A stretch of 64,000 bases of DNA, from positions 6,014,001 to 6,078,000 of the forward strand of contig NC_052120.1 in the NCBI RefSeq assembly GCF_012273895.1, in the 5' to 3' direction. The translations under genes and the position numbers were made by a program. The stretch comes from Zerene cesonia. Lineage: Eukaryota > Arthropoda > Insecta > Lepidoptera > Pieridae. Within the stretch, counting starts at the first letter, position 1; each line of letters begins with the position of its first letter. The notes beneath the pieces were generated by a model. It was not told the DNA's origin and searched no databases. It was given only the letters and a program-made list of their open reading frames with translations. Positions 12,552-26,200 of this stretch are shown piece by piece.

Positions 12552-13723
12552 TACAATGACGTTGAAAATAGAGCTAACATCTAATAACTACCAATAAATT
12601 TTGATTGTTTAGAACAAGAAGTATAAAATCTAAATCACAAGATCTTTATAATTCAGTAGCAATCAGATCTTAAACCACAAATTATCATTATTCCTCACGA
12701 TGATCTATTACGACAAACCGCAAAGACTATGGGGCAAAATAATTTCACAACCAAAATCCTAGACATAGATACCAGAAGCGATGTTATTAAATCTAAACTT
12801 AAACTTGTCTTGAATTTTATATATCCCAAATCTACAATCTATTGTGCTAAATAAAAACCGTGTCACCTCTCGAACACAATAATTTTCAAAAAATAGTGAA
12901 TATATTGAGTACGCCTAAAAGTAACGTACAAATTAAACGATAAATATTACTGTCAAGGAACTTGAACATTTCATAATTTACACTGCAAAAACTATTACAC
13001 AAAGATAAAATATGTTTTATCTTTTATCATCTCACAAATATAAATACTCTCAAAATTTAATAAAACGTATCACTGCTCATGATATGATTTTGGCACAATG
13101 AAAAACGTAAATTACGAATGAACACTGAAGAGAGCAAAATATAAACTAATAAGTCCATAATAATAATTGTGAAACCGGTCATGGAAAATATTACATATGG
13201 TTAATGGTTTTTCTTCAACTTACAATGTTAACATAAGAAAACTATTTTGCACAATATATCAATTGCTGTTTTAATAACATGTCTTTTCATAGTAATCTTT
13301 TGTGCGTTACTCTTTAATCGATCCAACATTCTGAAGTAGAAATAGTTTTAAATTTAGACAATGCCAGAAAGAAAGCACCCATTGGTAAAGTATCCGAATC
13401 TAATGGCACATCTACTGTTATAAGCTAATGTAATTGTGTTAATTTAAGAAGTTCATTCAACATCGAAAACAGATCTAATATAAGTTAAACATTAATCGTA
13501 AGGCGAGTTATACTTAATGCTATTAATTTATTATTTTATACATAATATGAATACATGCATAAGCTAAATATTGTTTGATTATGTTTCACATGTAAAGCCT
13601 TCTTACTTAACAAAAGTCTTCGATACTTTACAAATATTAATTAAGATTCAATCATAACAACACTTACAAAGAAAACCAGAATGTTTTGTCATTCAGTTGC
13701 AAAATTAAAACTTAATTTAAAAA

Positions 13724-13907
13724 CTAGCTGGAGCCTGCGGGTTCAGTCGCGTGATACCCGGCTACAATGTAGCCTATGTGTAAATGCAGACTATAATGTA
13801 TCTCTCAACCAAATTACACACCCATCTCAACAGAGGTTTTTGGCGTGAAAGAGTAACAAACATCCATACATTCTTACAAACTTTTCCGTTTATAAAATTA
13901 GTAGGAC
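13724..13907 (-). repeat. dispersed repeat (GATACCCGGCTACAA family)
   Basis: Runs from CTAGCTGGAGCCTGCGGGTT through GATACCCGGCTACAATGTAG to TATAAAATTAGTAGGACA. Same family as 25017-25207. Orientation given by the CTAG end. Confidence 0.6.
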
Positions 13908-16900
13908 AAGTCTGTGACAATTTTTATAGTTAGTGACGACCGAGAGCGTCGCCTCCTAAATTATTCTTTCTATTAAGGAGAACTAAAGAAGTATAGTTGT
14001 CGTTGAAGATGACCTTAGTGGATACTAAAAAGGTTTTGTTTGCCGGGACATAAGAGGCTCCGCATTCATTTAGGTCTATACTCTATACATTGTGAGATAT
14101 AGTTTGAAAAATTCAGAAAGTTTATTACAATTGAACGAGACATCACAGTCCATCTCAATCGAGCCATTATATATAAATCAATGAACCCAACACCATAATA
14201 CGCAACATCTATAAACATTATACAAGAATACATTTTAGTTTCTTGTTATAAAAATAATATAACGACATAATTCTTGAAATTTTACATAGATTATAAATCG
14301 TAAATAGATAGCAAATAAACTGCAACCCAATTACGTACATAATCACATTGTTATCTATAAAAACATAGTGTCATAGGTTATCGTAATATTATTCATATAT
14401 CTTAAAATTATAATAATCATTACCGATAGCATTCACAATACATAAATAAGAACATCAAAGTTACTGAATATATCTTACATTATAATATAATGCAGTGCAG
14501 TTAGCACACAATTTTAGGAGTAATAGATTTGTTAAATTTATTTATTAATTCTCTAGTATTATTAAAGACGCACCATATACGATTTAAGAATAACGAATAT
14601 AAGTAGATCAAAAATATTCAAATAATTTTTGAAATTAAAAATCCTTTAACAAACCTGGAATGCTCTTTTTATTTTTAAGAAAGCCTTATACTAAAATACA
14701 ATGAAATCTCTTCGTAATTGAAATGAACCATAAATAGAGATAAGTAAATTACTTTTATGGACATACCGAGATAATTCAAGGAATGAAGTAATATTTTAAA
14801 TAAAAAAGTTTTTAAGAAACCCAAACCCAATATAAACTGATAAGAGCAGGTACTGCTTATAGCAGTCTATGATGCAAAGAATTAACACTATGAGAAATTA
14901 ACACACTTCTGAAATAACAAAAATTTTAATCATGAAGCCCAGGTATGTGATGTTATTTATTAATAATCAATAAATAACACATGGCCTAATATATACATAT
15001 ACTATCCTTACAGGAGTAACCTGTATGTTATAATTTAAAATCAATGCCTAATTGAATATAATAATTATGGCACTCACATCACACTTTTGCGGTAACTGAT
15101 ATGGCCACAAATTGATAAATTAAACAATACCTAAATCATATAGCACAAATTAAATCTACACCTTGGCTTCAAGATCGCACATTTTTATAGTATAAAAATA
15201 ATAATAATAAAAATGTATGGCGTCATGGAATGTCTGTTTTAAATACCAATAAGTTGCAAGAGGAATGTTACTCAAAGAATATATTACCACTGAATATTTT
15301 TTAAGAAAATATTATACACATAGATTAAATTTTCAAATAGTCGTACATGGAATAAGTTTACAATATGAATCATGAATACTTGTAATACACATTAAAGAAT
15401 ATATAAAAATACATTTCATTCTTAATAAACAATAAATTTGAGATTCAGAAGAGAAGATCTATGTTGTACTTTCAAGAGAGCTGTAGCTTCAAAAACACAA
15501 ACAAAAAGTATTAAACAAGTATTTTCAAGTAAACTCAATAGAAGTTGCAATTCTTCACAATTTAAGGAAATTAATGACTAATATAATCTATTATATATCT
15601 CTGACAATATGGTTGTATTAACTAAATACAATAACTTGTTTTTGTTAGAGGTAATAAATCATTCTGTTAATAACAGGATAAACATGAACAAAATTATGAT
15701 CATCACAATTTCCATAACATGTTTAACAACATAAATAAAGCAACTAAGTGTGTACTCAATTTTGGGTGTCAGTCTTACAGAGGTATACAGAGTCTTGTCT
15801 ACTGATTTGTCCTCTCCATGAATGCATCCGTTAGGCCCGGCTTACAAAAAAAAATATTAGATTCATATATTATATTTTTTATAGAAGAGTATTACTGTAA
15901 GACAACATTGAATTCAACAGTGCGATATAATTTTAATAGAATAACTATTTACTTGAAAATTGTAATAATTATCTTCTCTAGACAATAGGAAGGATTCAGT
16001 TTTAAGTAGTAAAACTTATATTCTATATTTAGCATAAATTTCAAACAGCTATACATATTTATAGGATTATATGAAGGATTTACATACATGCCTTTGCACA
16101 CAATGTCACGACAAAGTCTTTAATGGCTTAAGTAACAATGCAACATTTTTTTTAATTGGGTACCAATTTTGATAAATAAAAGACCTCACTATTATTGTAT
16201 AAAATATAACGTTCAATAAACAAAATAGTAAATATAATAATAAACTTAAATAGGGCAAGATGATTCAGAAAGAACAGAGGATAGAAAGAATCACATTTTT
16301 GTAAACTCTTGTCCAACACGAAATAGAAGCATATATTCATGACCCTACCATCTATTTCATTTTTATCCATCAAGTGATCATCTAGCATTTACTATTGGAT
16401 TTTCACAACATGCTACTGTAACATTTTATAAATTTAATAATTTTTCTCAACATTTATTTTCTTTCTGAAGCACCTTCTTTAAAAATAATCATGGAAGCTC
16501 CTAAAGCTTTAAAGACAATAACAACAAGACCTCACATCATGCTTATTTTTTAAATTACATTAACAACATTTGCAACAATACTAAACACACATTTGATTAT
16601 CACCATAATTATATATTAATATAAGTATAACAAGTTCAGAATGCTAAAGAGAAGTCAATCTACTTATAATATGATACTTATTATCTCATAATATTTAGAG
16701 TTAACATGATGTAACCATGATTACATTCATATGTAAAGCACTCACATGGACTTCATCAATTAAGTGACACATTTTAAAGCATGAGATTCAAGTATTATTT
16801 AGCAGATGATTAACTTTTAAAATTTTTATTTTATAACGTCATACTGAATTTAGCATATTTATATAAAACTCTCAAGCATTATTATTAATATATTGACTAG

Positions 16901-17185
16901 TTGATGATGAAATATATTAATTAAACACTTCGTTGATTTTAATTAAACATTGACTGGCATAAAGACCTATAAATATAAATATATATTCAGTCATACATAT
17001 AACAGAATTATTAAGAAAGCAAGCAGATGCAGCAGTAGGTTTCAATTAACAATTCAGATACTACAATTTATTAAGTTTTCCCTTAAGTTTTCTTGACTTG
17101 ATGTGGTTTCTTGAAGTCGAGAAATGTTGTAAGAATAAATTTAAGTACCTTATTTGCATTGTTGAATTGATTTAGCGCAGCATAT

Positions 17186-19107
17186 TTATTGGGGCTGTTG
17201 TTTTTCATTCTCTGGTTTGGACTGGGCGCTGGAGTTGCGACTTGAGCTGCTACTGTTGAGAATCATCTTTTGCATTTGACGGATGACAGTTGTAGCATGA
17301 TAGGCTTGTTTCCAGCGTGACTTTGCAAAGTTCTTCTTGAGCTGTTCTGATACTGTGCCATGAATGTTCTTGTTGCTAGCGGCATTGCCAGATATCCATG
17401 GATGAGCCAAAGCTTGCCTGTAAGGATATTCAGTAATGTTTATACACATTACATTATTAATTAAGAAATTTATATCAGCATTTATAATAGGTATTTAATA
17501 GTTTTAAATGCGTACTAACAAATTTAAAATATCTTAATTGACACCATTGATGAACAAAATGATCTTAATTAATAGTTATATGACATACATAAAATTTTTG
17601 ATACAATTTAAGTTGAAGATTTGTTAAAGAATATTGGAATTTTTTTTTTTTTTTGTATTTAAGTCAATAACATAAATACTTTTTAAAGATATTAATTTAT
17701 TTTATAATTGAACATTTTCATTGGTGACAATTTCTATGTCTCTTGAAAATTATATAAAACATATATTATTAACAGATATATTGCATACATAGACAGGTAC
17801 GTTTGTTGTTTTAGTGCTATAAAGTTGATTTCATTTATTTTTGAAAGAATATGCGTTTAATTCTTGTTATTGTTGTTAGCTTTAAGATAATGATAAATAT
17901 AAATGTTATCAATGTTGCCCCAGTATGTTACGTATATAGTAATTTAAAAACTCAGGGATCATGTACATTGAAAAAAAAAAACATTGATAATCTTAGGATC
18001 TACTGGGTTACCTTTAAGATGTTCAAACAATTTAAGAACCTATTCAGCTTTATTGTAGATTAAAATACATATATGGCACTAAAATAGGAATAATTTAAGT
18101 AGGTTGATTAAATGACGATCATGAATCTTATTTGTGTAGATAGCATTTGAAATATGCCAGTGATACTGAGTATGTGGAAAAGCAACGTAATTTCAAGTAA
18201 CATACGGGAATATTAGATGTATCAACATTACTTACTTGCAGGTATATCTCTTGTCCACATCGACACACATCAAATGTTTGATGAAATCCTTTGCTGATTC
18301 ACTGATATCATCCCAGTATGGTGAATCAAATTCAAAGTCTCCTTTAAGGATTTGCGCAAATAGGTTTGCGTCATTCTCATCATAGAATGGTGGGTAACCA
18401 CACAACAGGATGTATGAAATCACACCTATGCTCCAAACATCAACTGCTTTACCATATGGCTTTTGAGCGAGCACTTCCGGCGCGACGTAACCAGGGGTCC
18501 CGCAAGCTGTTGCCATTATTCCCGAATCTTCTATTTTGGATAAACCGAAATCACTTATCATGATTTTGCTATCTTCATCAGAACTGTAGTATAACAGATT
18601 TTCAGGCTTCAAGTCTCTGTGTACCACACCTTGAGTATGCATATAGTCAACGGCTTCTAAAACTTGTCTTATAAGATTTGAAGCATCTTTTTCGGTGTAA
18701 GAACCTTTTTCAACAATTCTGTCAAATAATTCGCCACCCGTTACGAGCTCCATCACAAGATAAACTTTGCTTTTATCCTCGTATGTTTCGAGCAGCTGGA
18801 CGATATTTGGATGTGAAAACATTTTCTTTTCCCCGGCCTCACCTTTAGCATTTTCGCTAAATCTCTTAAGCACCCTGATTTCATTCTCTAAGGAATCTTC
18901 CTTACCTTTCAGTGCTTTTTTATCTATGATTTTGCAAGCGAACAACTGTCCATTTTCTTTACTTTCTATAAGGCGTACTTCAGAAAAGGCTCCTGTGCCT
19001 AAAAGGTCTTTTACAACGTACTTGTCCTCAATAGACGGCTGTTTCTCCGATTCCTTTCCATCCTTTTTAGATTTTCTACCAAAGTCTTTTTTCCCAAAAA
19101 GAGGCAT
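17186..19107 (-). CDS. CaMKI: calcium/calmodulin-dependent protein kinase type I, two coding exons
   Basis: Ser/Thr kinase of the CaMKI group, activated by Ca2+/calmodulin and by CaMKK phosphorylation. Exons on the minus strand: 19107-18236 and 17417-17186 (joined codon AA|G), 1104 nt, 367 aa (human CAMK1 370). Seen: glycine loop GTGAFSEV at 37-44, Lys59, catalytic HRDLKPEN at 163-170, DFG at 186-188, activation-loop Thr200 in ATACGTPGY, APE at 209-211. The second exon carries the autoinhibitory/calmodulin segment about 309-341 (SEQLKKNFAKSRWKQAYHA). About 14 extra residues stand between IRVLKRF and HPNIV (about 84-98) compared with human; Drosophila has a similar insertion. A likely acceptor (CCTACAG) about 25 nt upstream of the ATG implies a non-coding 5' exon. 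The Ser-rich tail (346-367) may be one of several alternative ends. Confidence 0.96.
17418..18235 (-). other. CaMKI intron
   Basis: An 818-nt AT-rich intron between the catalytic and regulatory exons, with GTAAGT donor and TTACAG acceptor on the minus strand. I see no coding exon or recognisable repeat in it. Confidence 0.7.
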
Positions 19108-19920
19108 CTTGAAGCCACTTACACTATAACACTGTAGGACGTACGAATATAAATTCAATTCACTACATAGAAACAAAATCTACTTGATGGATGATGCTGA
19201 AGTGAGAGAGAACAAAAGTCTTTTAAAACAAAGATGAAAATCACAGATGCATATTGGTGACCACACAGATCATCTTAATTATTATACTCGGCATCGCACA
19301 GACTCTCACTCACAGTCTGACGCAGTTACCATAGAGTAAAGACATTAATTAGGTTTTATTTACCACAGATAAATTATATATTCATTAATTTATGTAGTCA
19401 CCATGGAGTACATATGATATACTGTTACAAGTATAGTATTATGCTATCTGTGATACTACGCAGTAGTCACATTAAAGAATTTTAAATTACATAATTAATA
19501 AATAATATGATACTAAATGATTACAAGCGTTACGAAACTTCTTATTTAAGCAAATTTAACTAAACATGCTATATTTGCTATTCTATTTTAGGAGATACGG
19601 ATATTAAATATCTATAAACACCATAAACTCTTTTAAATAGTTATATTTAAAGAGATTTTAAAAGCTTTTCAGTTATGAAAACACCGTATTACGTAAAATT
19701 TTGCTTAATTTAGGTGATTTAGCATAAGACTCATACACTCATTTACTCTTTATTAAACGTAACCACTAATTCCCTATTACGAAGAGTTCCTTACCACTGT
19801 CCTGTTCCTTACACACCTATCAACTATCAGGTTTATGAGATTAGATATTTGTGGTATTAACCACAGATAACATAATACTATGTAGTACTAAGGCTACTTT
19901 TACCGTGAAGAAACATCTCA

Positions 19921-20205
19921 GTCGTCTGTGAATATCCTTCCCGACGGCGAAGCCGTGGGCAGAAAGCTAGTGTGTTAATATTTAGATAAGTATTCGTACA
20001 TTCAGCGCGATCATATTTATAATCCAACTTTTTAAATTTAGAGTAATCTAATATATGTTATTATACATATAAACCGTCCTCTGGAACATCTTTATCTAAG
20101 TATTAAAAAAACACCTCATCAAAATCCGTTGCGCAGTTATAAAGATTTAAGTATACATACAGCAACAACAGAGAAAGCGACTTTGTTTTATACTATGTAG
20201 TGATA
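19921..20205. repeat. two adjoining repeat remnants
   Basis: 19921-19969 ends GACGGCGAAGCCGTGGGCAG..CTAG; 20080-20205 is the reverse of the AAAGTCGCTTCCCGC family (CACCTCATCAAAATCCGTTG, GAGAAAGCGACTTTG). Confidence 0.5.
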
Positions 20206-20649
20206 AAAACAAATTTTTAAATGGTAATTTCTAAGAAAAACATTCAACGTAATAAACGCTTTAATATAGCGCCATCTATAGGAATTTATAAATTTTGGAG
20301 TGATTATTTTTTATTCATAAAAACCTTGGTACCTTTCGGTTTTTAATTTTTATTTAATTCGTATTAACTACATACAAAAACGCCAATAAGCAACAAATTG
20401 TGTAAGAAAAAATATGCAAAAACTTAAAAAGTAGAATTACTTCAAAAATAACAATTACTTCTGGCGAGACTTTAAAATACGCTAAATAAATGCTACTAAA
20501 TTATTTACACACCATATAAACACAATAACATAAAAGTTGAAAAAGGAACAGTTAAAAAACAAAAGCAAAAGTGAGTCCATTGGCTATTATTTATTAATGT
20601 GAACATGTTTGAGAAGATGTGTGAATGTGTGTGTTAGTTATTCAAATTA

Positions 20650-20975
20650 GCCCGCGTAGAATTCGCTTATATCGCGCGACATGGTAAGGAGTATTTTCTT
20701 CGCATTAAAAAGTATGGTTTGTTCTTTCCCACGTTTAGCTCCACCTTCATACCAACTTTCATCAAAATCGGTTTGACAACAACGATCTTTCATACAAACT
20801 TTCATCCCCTCTTTCAACCCTTTCTACCCTTTTTTCGCGATAAAAGTATCCTGTGTCCTTTCCCAAGTTCAGTTCTATCTTCATACCAAATTTTATCAAA
20901 ATCGGTTCAGTGGTTTAGACGTGAAAGCGTAACAGACAGACAGACAGAGTTACTTTCGCATTTATAATGTTAGTG
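20650..20975 (-). repeat. dispersed repeat with GACAGACAGACAGAG tail
   Basis: Starts GCCCGCGTAGAATTCGCTT and contains two ATCAAAATCGGTT blocks, GACGTGAAAGCGTAACAGAC, a GACA tract and TTCGCATTTATAATGTTAGT. Typical modular lepidopteran non-autonomous element. Confidence 0.65.
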
Positions 20976-20978
20976 GGG

Positions 20979-21143
20979 ATACTAATATTATAAAGCTGAA
21001 GGGTTTGTTTGATTGTTTGAACGCACTAATCTCAGGAGCTACTGGTCCGATTTAAAAAATTCTTTCAGTGTTAGATAGCCTATTTATTAGGAAGGCTATA
21101 GGCTATATATGTACCACGGGCAAGGCCGGGGCGGACCGCTAGT
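20979..21143 (+). mobile_element. non-autonomous element (GGACCGCTAGT family), near-complete
   Basis: Starts ACTAATATTATAAAGCTGAA, has TTTGAACGCACTAATCTCAG, TCTTTCAGTGTTAGATAGCC, GGAAGGCTATAGGCTATATA and ends CCGGGGCGGACCGCTAG. Related remnants: 9975-10068, 28600-28670, 46575-46735. Confidence 0.65.
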
Positions 21144-21279
21144 TAAAGGTAATTAAGACGTAATTTAAGACCTGAAGTCAGTTGATCAAAATTTACATTA
21201 TCGTATGAACCACAGCAATAGCCGGAGGCACCAGTCTAATAGAAGATTCACTGTTCATCCTAATGGATCTTCTGGCTTT

Positions 21280-21470
21280 TTTACGAGAACATCGGTTGGA
21301 CGAGATGTTTCCCTGCGCTAAAAAGTAGTCCTATGTCAGTCTCTAGCCAGAAGGCTATAGAATGTTCCTAGATATACCTAATTAGGAAACTATCTCCAAA
21401 TATACAAATCATATCATGAAACCTCTTGGTTGCGATGTGAAATAAGGACAAACAAACAAACACACTTAGG
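21280..21470. repeat. short transposon copy (CCATGG-family, diverged)
   Basis: GCGCTAAAAAGTAGTCCTAT, AAACTATCTCCAAATATACA, AATCATATCATGAAACCTC and ACAAACAAACACACTTAGG follow the module order of 2060-2240. Confidence 0.5.
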
Positions 21471-21631
21471 ACGTATTTATAAAATTACGTATACTAAGGA
21501 TATTGATATTATCTTTACTCTTTCGGACATAGCCTGTCACAAGTAAAAAAAATACAGATCAAATATTGGCGCTATGCCACATGCTAGATCACATCTGGTA
21601 AAGATAGCAGAACAATATATTAGTAAGTAGC

Positions 21632-21815
21632 TTTTGCCCGCGGCTTCACAAGCGTTTAATTCGGAGGAGTTTAATAGAACTTAAGTATAAACCTACCATT
21701 TGAATCATTCTATATAAAAAACCTTCAAAATTTGTTAGGTAATATTAAATATCTAAACATACAGACACACACAGACAGAGGAAAGCGACTTTGTTTTATT
21801 ATTTTATACTATTAA
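21632..21815 (-). repeat. dispersed repeat (AAAGTCGCTTCCCGC family), reversed
   Basis: Starts TAGCTTTTGCCCGCGGCTTC and ends GGAAAGCGACTTTGTTTTAT, the reverse of the copy at 10566-10753. Confidence 0.6.
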
Positions 21816-22984
21816 AGTAAAGTACTACGTATAAAACTACATATTATTGTAATTCGTTAAATTTGGTTGATTTTTCCCTTCTCTCTGTACAACTTAATGC
21901 TCGGTTCTTAAAATCTATACCAGACTAACTTATATAATATCCTATGCAAATAATATTATAAATGGAAAAGTTCAAACGTAATTATGTTTGTTATTATTTC
22001 ACGCGAAAACCACGGAACCTATCTTAATGATAGTGGCAGTAGCAGTGATGCTTTTAGCAGAGAATATGCAATCGTAATTAACCAATTAGCTAATATAATT
22101 TAAAATACAATACAGTACTAACACTGTGGAATAATCCGCAATTGGAAACACAAGAAAAGATTAAGAAGTTTTTTAAATAAAAAGAAGTTTGCAAATGGTT
22201 TTAATAAGCATATTTAAAGATAAAAAATTCTGGCGTCTATAGCATTTATAATTATTATAAATAGTTATATCCTAGTAGGTGTATATCCATCATACACCAA
22301 GAAAACCGATGATAACCGAGATCGAGACGAGAAGCCAAGTACACTTGCGCCACGCTCGAACCTAGAAGGATCAGGAGTGCGTGAGTGCTGGAGAATTTTA
22401 AAGCTGTTTACTTTTTTGTTAAAAACAGACATTTCAATTATTGAAGAATTGTACACACAACTCACCTAAGTACCTAAGTAGAGCTGCATTTATTAAAAAA
22501 TAATTAACACAATCTGATTAGTCACAAATAAATAATTACAAAAGTTTTTAATAAATATAGGAAATGCTCTACTATTAGATAGTAATTAATAGCATTATAT
22601 TCGTATTTACTGTTAAGGAAACATTCCAGTCTTTTGATCCTCTTTTAGATAATATTCGTAAGTATGAATTAGATATGATTGTCCGATATAACAAGTTTAC
22701 AAAGTCCTATACTATGTTTTATTAAAATAGCTAATATAGAAATTCCAAGTATTTTTACTTTATTACATTGATGTGAATAATATAGTTTAGTTCATAACGC
22801 ACAATATTAATCAAAATGTTACATAGACGATGTTGTGTAATAGTCTGAAAGTTGATATGTGACAGTTTACCATTCTCGTAGCAAGTGTAGGTGTACGGCG
22901 TAGTAAAGACTAGCGCTTACCGAGCCACCCCTGTATTTTCTCCCCTACCCTTGCGAAAACACAATTGTCTATGCTTCCACCCTA

Positions 22985-22992
22985 TGACGTCA
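22985..22992. promoter_or_regulatory. palindromic CRE (TGACGTCA) in presumed dlg1 promoter
   Basis: A full palindromic TGACGTCA lies 268 nt upstream of the dlg1 start codon, with a CCAAT box at 23006-23010 and a TGACAG at about 22859. The surrounding 22.87-23.03 kb is less AT-rich than its flanks, as expected of a promoter. CREB/ATF binding is a family expectation, not shown here. Confidence 0.45.
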
Positions 22993-23259
22993 CAGCAAAA
23001 ATCGACCAATCCCATCGAGAACAGTATTCGTCGGCCCTCATAAGCGGAATCACTACCGCATATATTTTATGGCATCGTTTTAATAATTTTAAATGTTTTT
23101 GTTGTGGGACCATATGTGCCGTGGAAAATGTATTCGTCTGTGATCGAAATTGTGAAATTAATCGCGATAGTTTCTTGTCCAATGTGAAACGTTTTAAGAT
23201 TTATTCCTTGTAAAATATATTAATAGTGTTACAAAATTACGTTAGGGGGCGGTTTCGTG

Positions 23260-26200
23260 ATGCCAGTTCGGAAGCAAGGTGAATATTATGTACATAAACT
23301 TGTCTTAAATGTGATCCTATAAGAATTTATGGTTATTGTAAAAAAACGAAGAATACTCTAGGAGGCCGTATGCTATATTTTAGAGAATTTTTATTAAGAA
23401 TACCTGCGTACAGAGTACCTATATAAATCAATTGCTCATTAAGGCTACTACATATAATGTAATATTTTCGTCTTCCACCCTTGTTGCTACCGGTTGTTAA
23501 GGGTTTTGATATGGTCTAAAGCTAAATATGTTAAACATGTAGCATTATAATATATGTATATCAAAAACATATATACTTATTATGCTTTATTCGTAGGTTA
23601 CGTATAATGTATACAATGATATATTAACGACTTTCGCTTATTTCGTTACCTTAGCCTATTATATCTATATTAAAATATTATTATAGGTTATATAGTAAAA
23701 TTATAATAAATTATTGATAGTAGAACGATAATGATGGGCAAGCTTACTGAAGTGATTAAATTAATTGATCATTAATAGACCTTGTAAGTACCTATGAAGA
23801 ATTATACAAAACTACTTCTCGATCAATCTCGTACATAGATATAACAAGAGTGTGAGTTTACTATGATATGGGAAGGTATCATAATAAACTAATAATGAAA
23901 ATCCATTGATTATATTGAACAAAATAAATTTCTTTCTTTTGTGCCCTATCAGTTCTCTAGAATCTATACTACATACAGCTAGAGTAGCATACCTACATAT
24001 CTGCATAGCTAAATACATAAATACATTATATGCCTTGTAAGAACTGGGTCAATATTTACACAGTAGTATTTACTACAACGGAATTCGACAGGTGACGAAA
24101 TCAGTGACCTTAATGTTGTAATTTATCAGTTGGTGGTAGTATTTATAGTCCATATTTATAAGATTTTTTTTTGTATCAAGTAACTGTAACTCAAAAAGTT
24201 TTTTTTTTCTTGCAAAAGGCCATATTATGTCTGTCGACTAAATGCTATAAAAAAACATTAGTCCGGTTTATATTTTAAAGTTTCAATCACTGAAATAGAT
24301 AATAGGTACTTACTACAGAAATTCGTTATACCAATTATGTCTTATCAATTATCATTACCACACCCTAAATCAGAAAGTTGAGATAAAAAAAAAATTGTTC
24401 ACAAATATGTTATGTAGATACTGAGATTTAAATCGAATTTGAAATAGGTGTAACTTTTATCTTTATGAAATGAGTGGGAATGCCCGACTATTTTCATAAT
24501 TAAAATGTCAAATACATCTGAACTAACAGTGTCTAACGAAATCAAATAACTATTAATTAATTAATGGTTACACTTGACTGTTGACGCAGAATCAGCTAGT
24601 CGCCAAGAAAACTTGGACGACGAGGATAGACCAAGGAAAAGTATATTAAAGTGTTATGATGATAAACGATTAAAGTAGTGATAAATATAATGAAGGTATT
24701 CGTTTAAAATATTAATTACCGTTACATAGAAACAAAGTACACTTAGCTGAATAGCAATAAAAGACAAAAATCAGCAAATTGATTCAATATTTATTTGAAC
24801 CTGTCCGAAAATTTATAGCAGCTTTGCTGTTGTCTATTTGCAAATAATTTATAGATTGGGTCGGCAGTCACGGTTCAGTAGTAAAAATTAATTGGTTTTC
24901 AGTAATTTTAATGTCAATTTGGGCCGTATTTTGACAGCATTGGCAAAGAAGCCTATAGGAAGTACGACAGACAGATATGATATTAAAATAGACTTATATT
25001 AGGAATTTACATTATACTAGCTATAACCCGCGACGTCACTCACGTGGTACCCGGATACAAAGTAATTTGCTAATTTAGATTATAATCTATCTCTGTACAA
25101 AATTTAATACAAACACGAATAAGCTGTTTTCAAGTGAACAAACATTCATCCATCCATCCTTCCATCCATCCATACTTACAAACTTCCGCGTTTATAAAAT
25201 TTAGTAGCTAGGAAATATACCCGTACATTACAATGCTTTCCCATTAAATATTATAAATTACAAAACTACATTCTTTTTTTTCAGAAGCCCACCGAGCATT
25301 AGAATTGCTTGAAGACTACCACAGCAAACTTATTAAACCACAAGACCGACAATTACGGCTAGCGATCGAGAGAGTTATCAGGATATTCAAGTCACGCCTT
25401 TTTCAAGCACTTCTAGGTGTGTAGTTTTTTTTACTACTGCTTACCTTTTATATGAATCGAATCAAAATAGAAATAATTATATTATCTTGTGAGATATTTT
25501 ATTACAATTTTAAACGTCTCAGAATAAAGACAGGAACAGTTAATAAGCTTATTTCCTAAAATCTTTAGTGTTGTTGATTGAAAAGCGTAATAAAGTACGG
25601 ATATGATTTAAAGCAGCATTTGTATAAATACAAAATATATATTCATTAATGAGTGTCCCAGGTAAGACTTAAATAATCAATAATGAATCATAGAAAAAAT
25701 AATGAAATAAATCGTGTAATAAATATTCAGCAGTAACATAACTAAATGGGCACTTAACAGATCGGAATTCGTTGTTAAGAAATGTCATTCTATGCATTTC
25801 TATAAATAATGATTGCATTCTGGAATACTAATATTTAACAAAGTTTATGTACCTACTCCAGGCACAAAAATTATAGGTAAATCAAATATGTAGCTTCATT
25901 GCGACTGAAAGACAGATAAACAAAGAAATAAACAAACACACTTTGATATTTATAGCATTAAATAAGAATAACAATTCTTTAAAAAATAATTGATTACAGT
26001 CGACTTTTCGATCGATTTGGGTGTGCACCCGAAGTGCTTCCACTCCATGTGAACTGCCGAAATATTTATCTAACTGCCTATTGCATAATGTTTACTGACC
26101 ATTTATTTAGGTTTAGAGATTTTTTAAATAGCTGTACTTATTGTTTACTACCACACTAAAATTGTAGGTTGAAATAATCGACGAGTTTTATTTTTAAAAG

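Larger units (their letters stand above)
12160..17185 (-). other. non-coding AT-rich stretch, probably mostly the CaMKI 3' UTR
   Basis: No convincing coding exon was found in five kilobases. The DNA is very AT-rich and carries one recognised repeat (13724-13907). The low repeat load next to repeat-rich flanks, and minus-strand poly(A) signals at the far end, suggest a long 3' UTR of the kinase gene. This is inference; RNA reads would settle it. Confidence 0.4.
19108..23259. other. CaMKI-dlg1 divergent intergenic region, rich in short transposon remnants
   Basis: No coding exon recognised. It holds the CaMKI leader and promoter side (about 19108-19330), a dense cluster of short dispersed repeats (about 19927-21810, entered separately), AT-rich unassigned DNA, and the presumed dlg1 promoter/5' UTR (about 22860-23259). 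Confidence 0.6.

Noticed and set aside
22965..23213. 82-codon plus frame upstream of dlg1
   Set aside because: Lies in the promoter/5' UTR with the CRE; no domain; probably untranslated.
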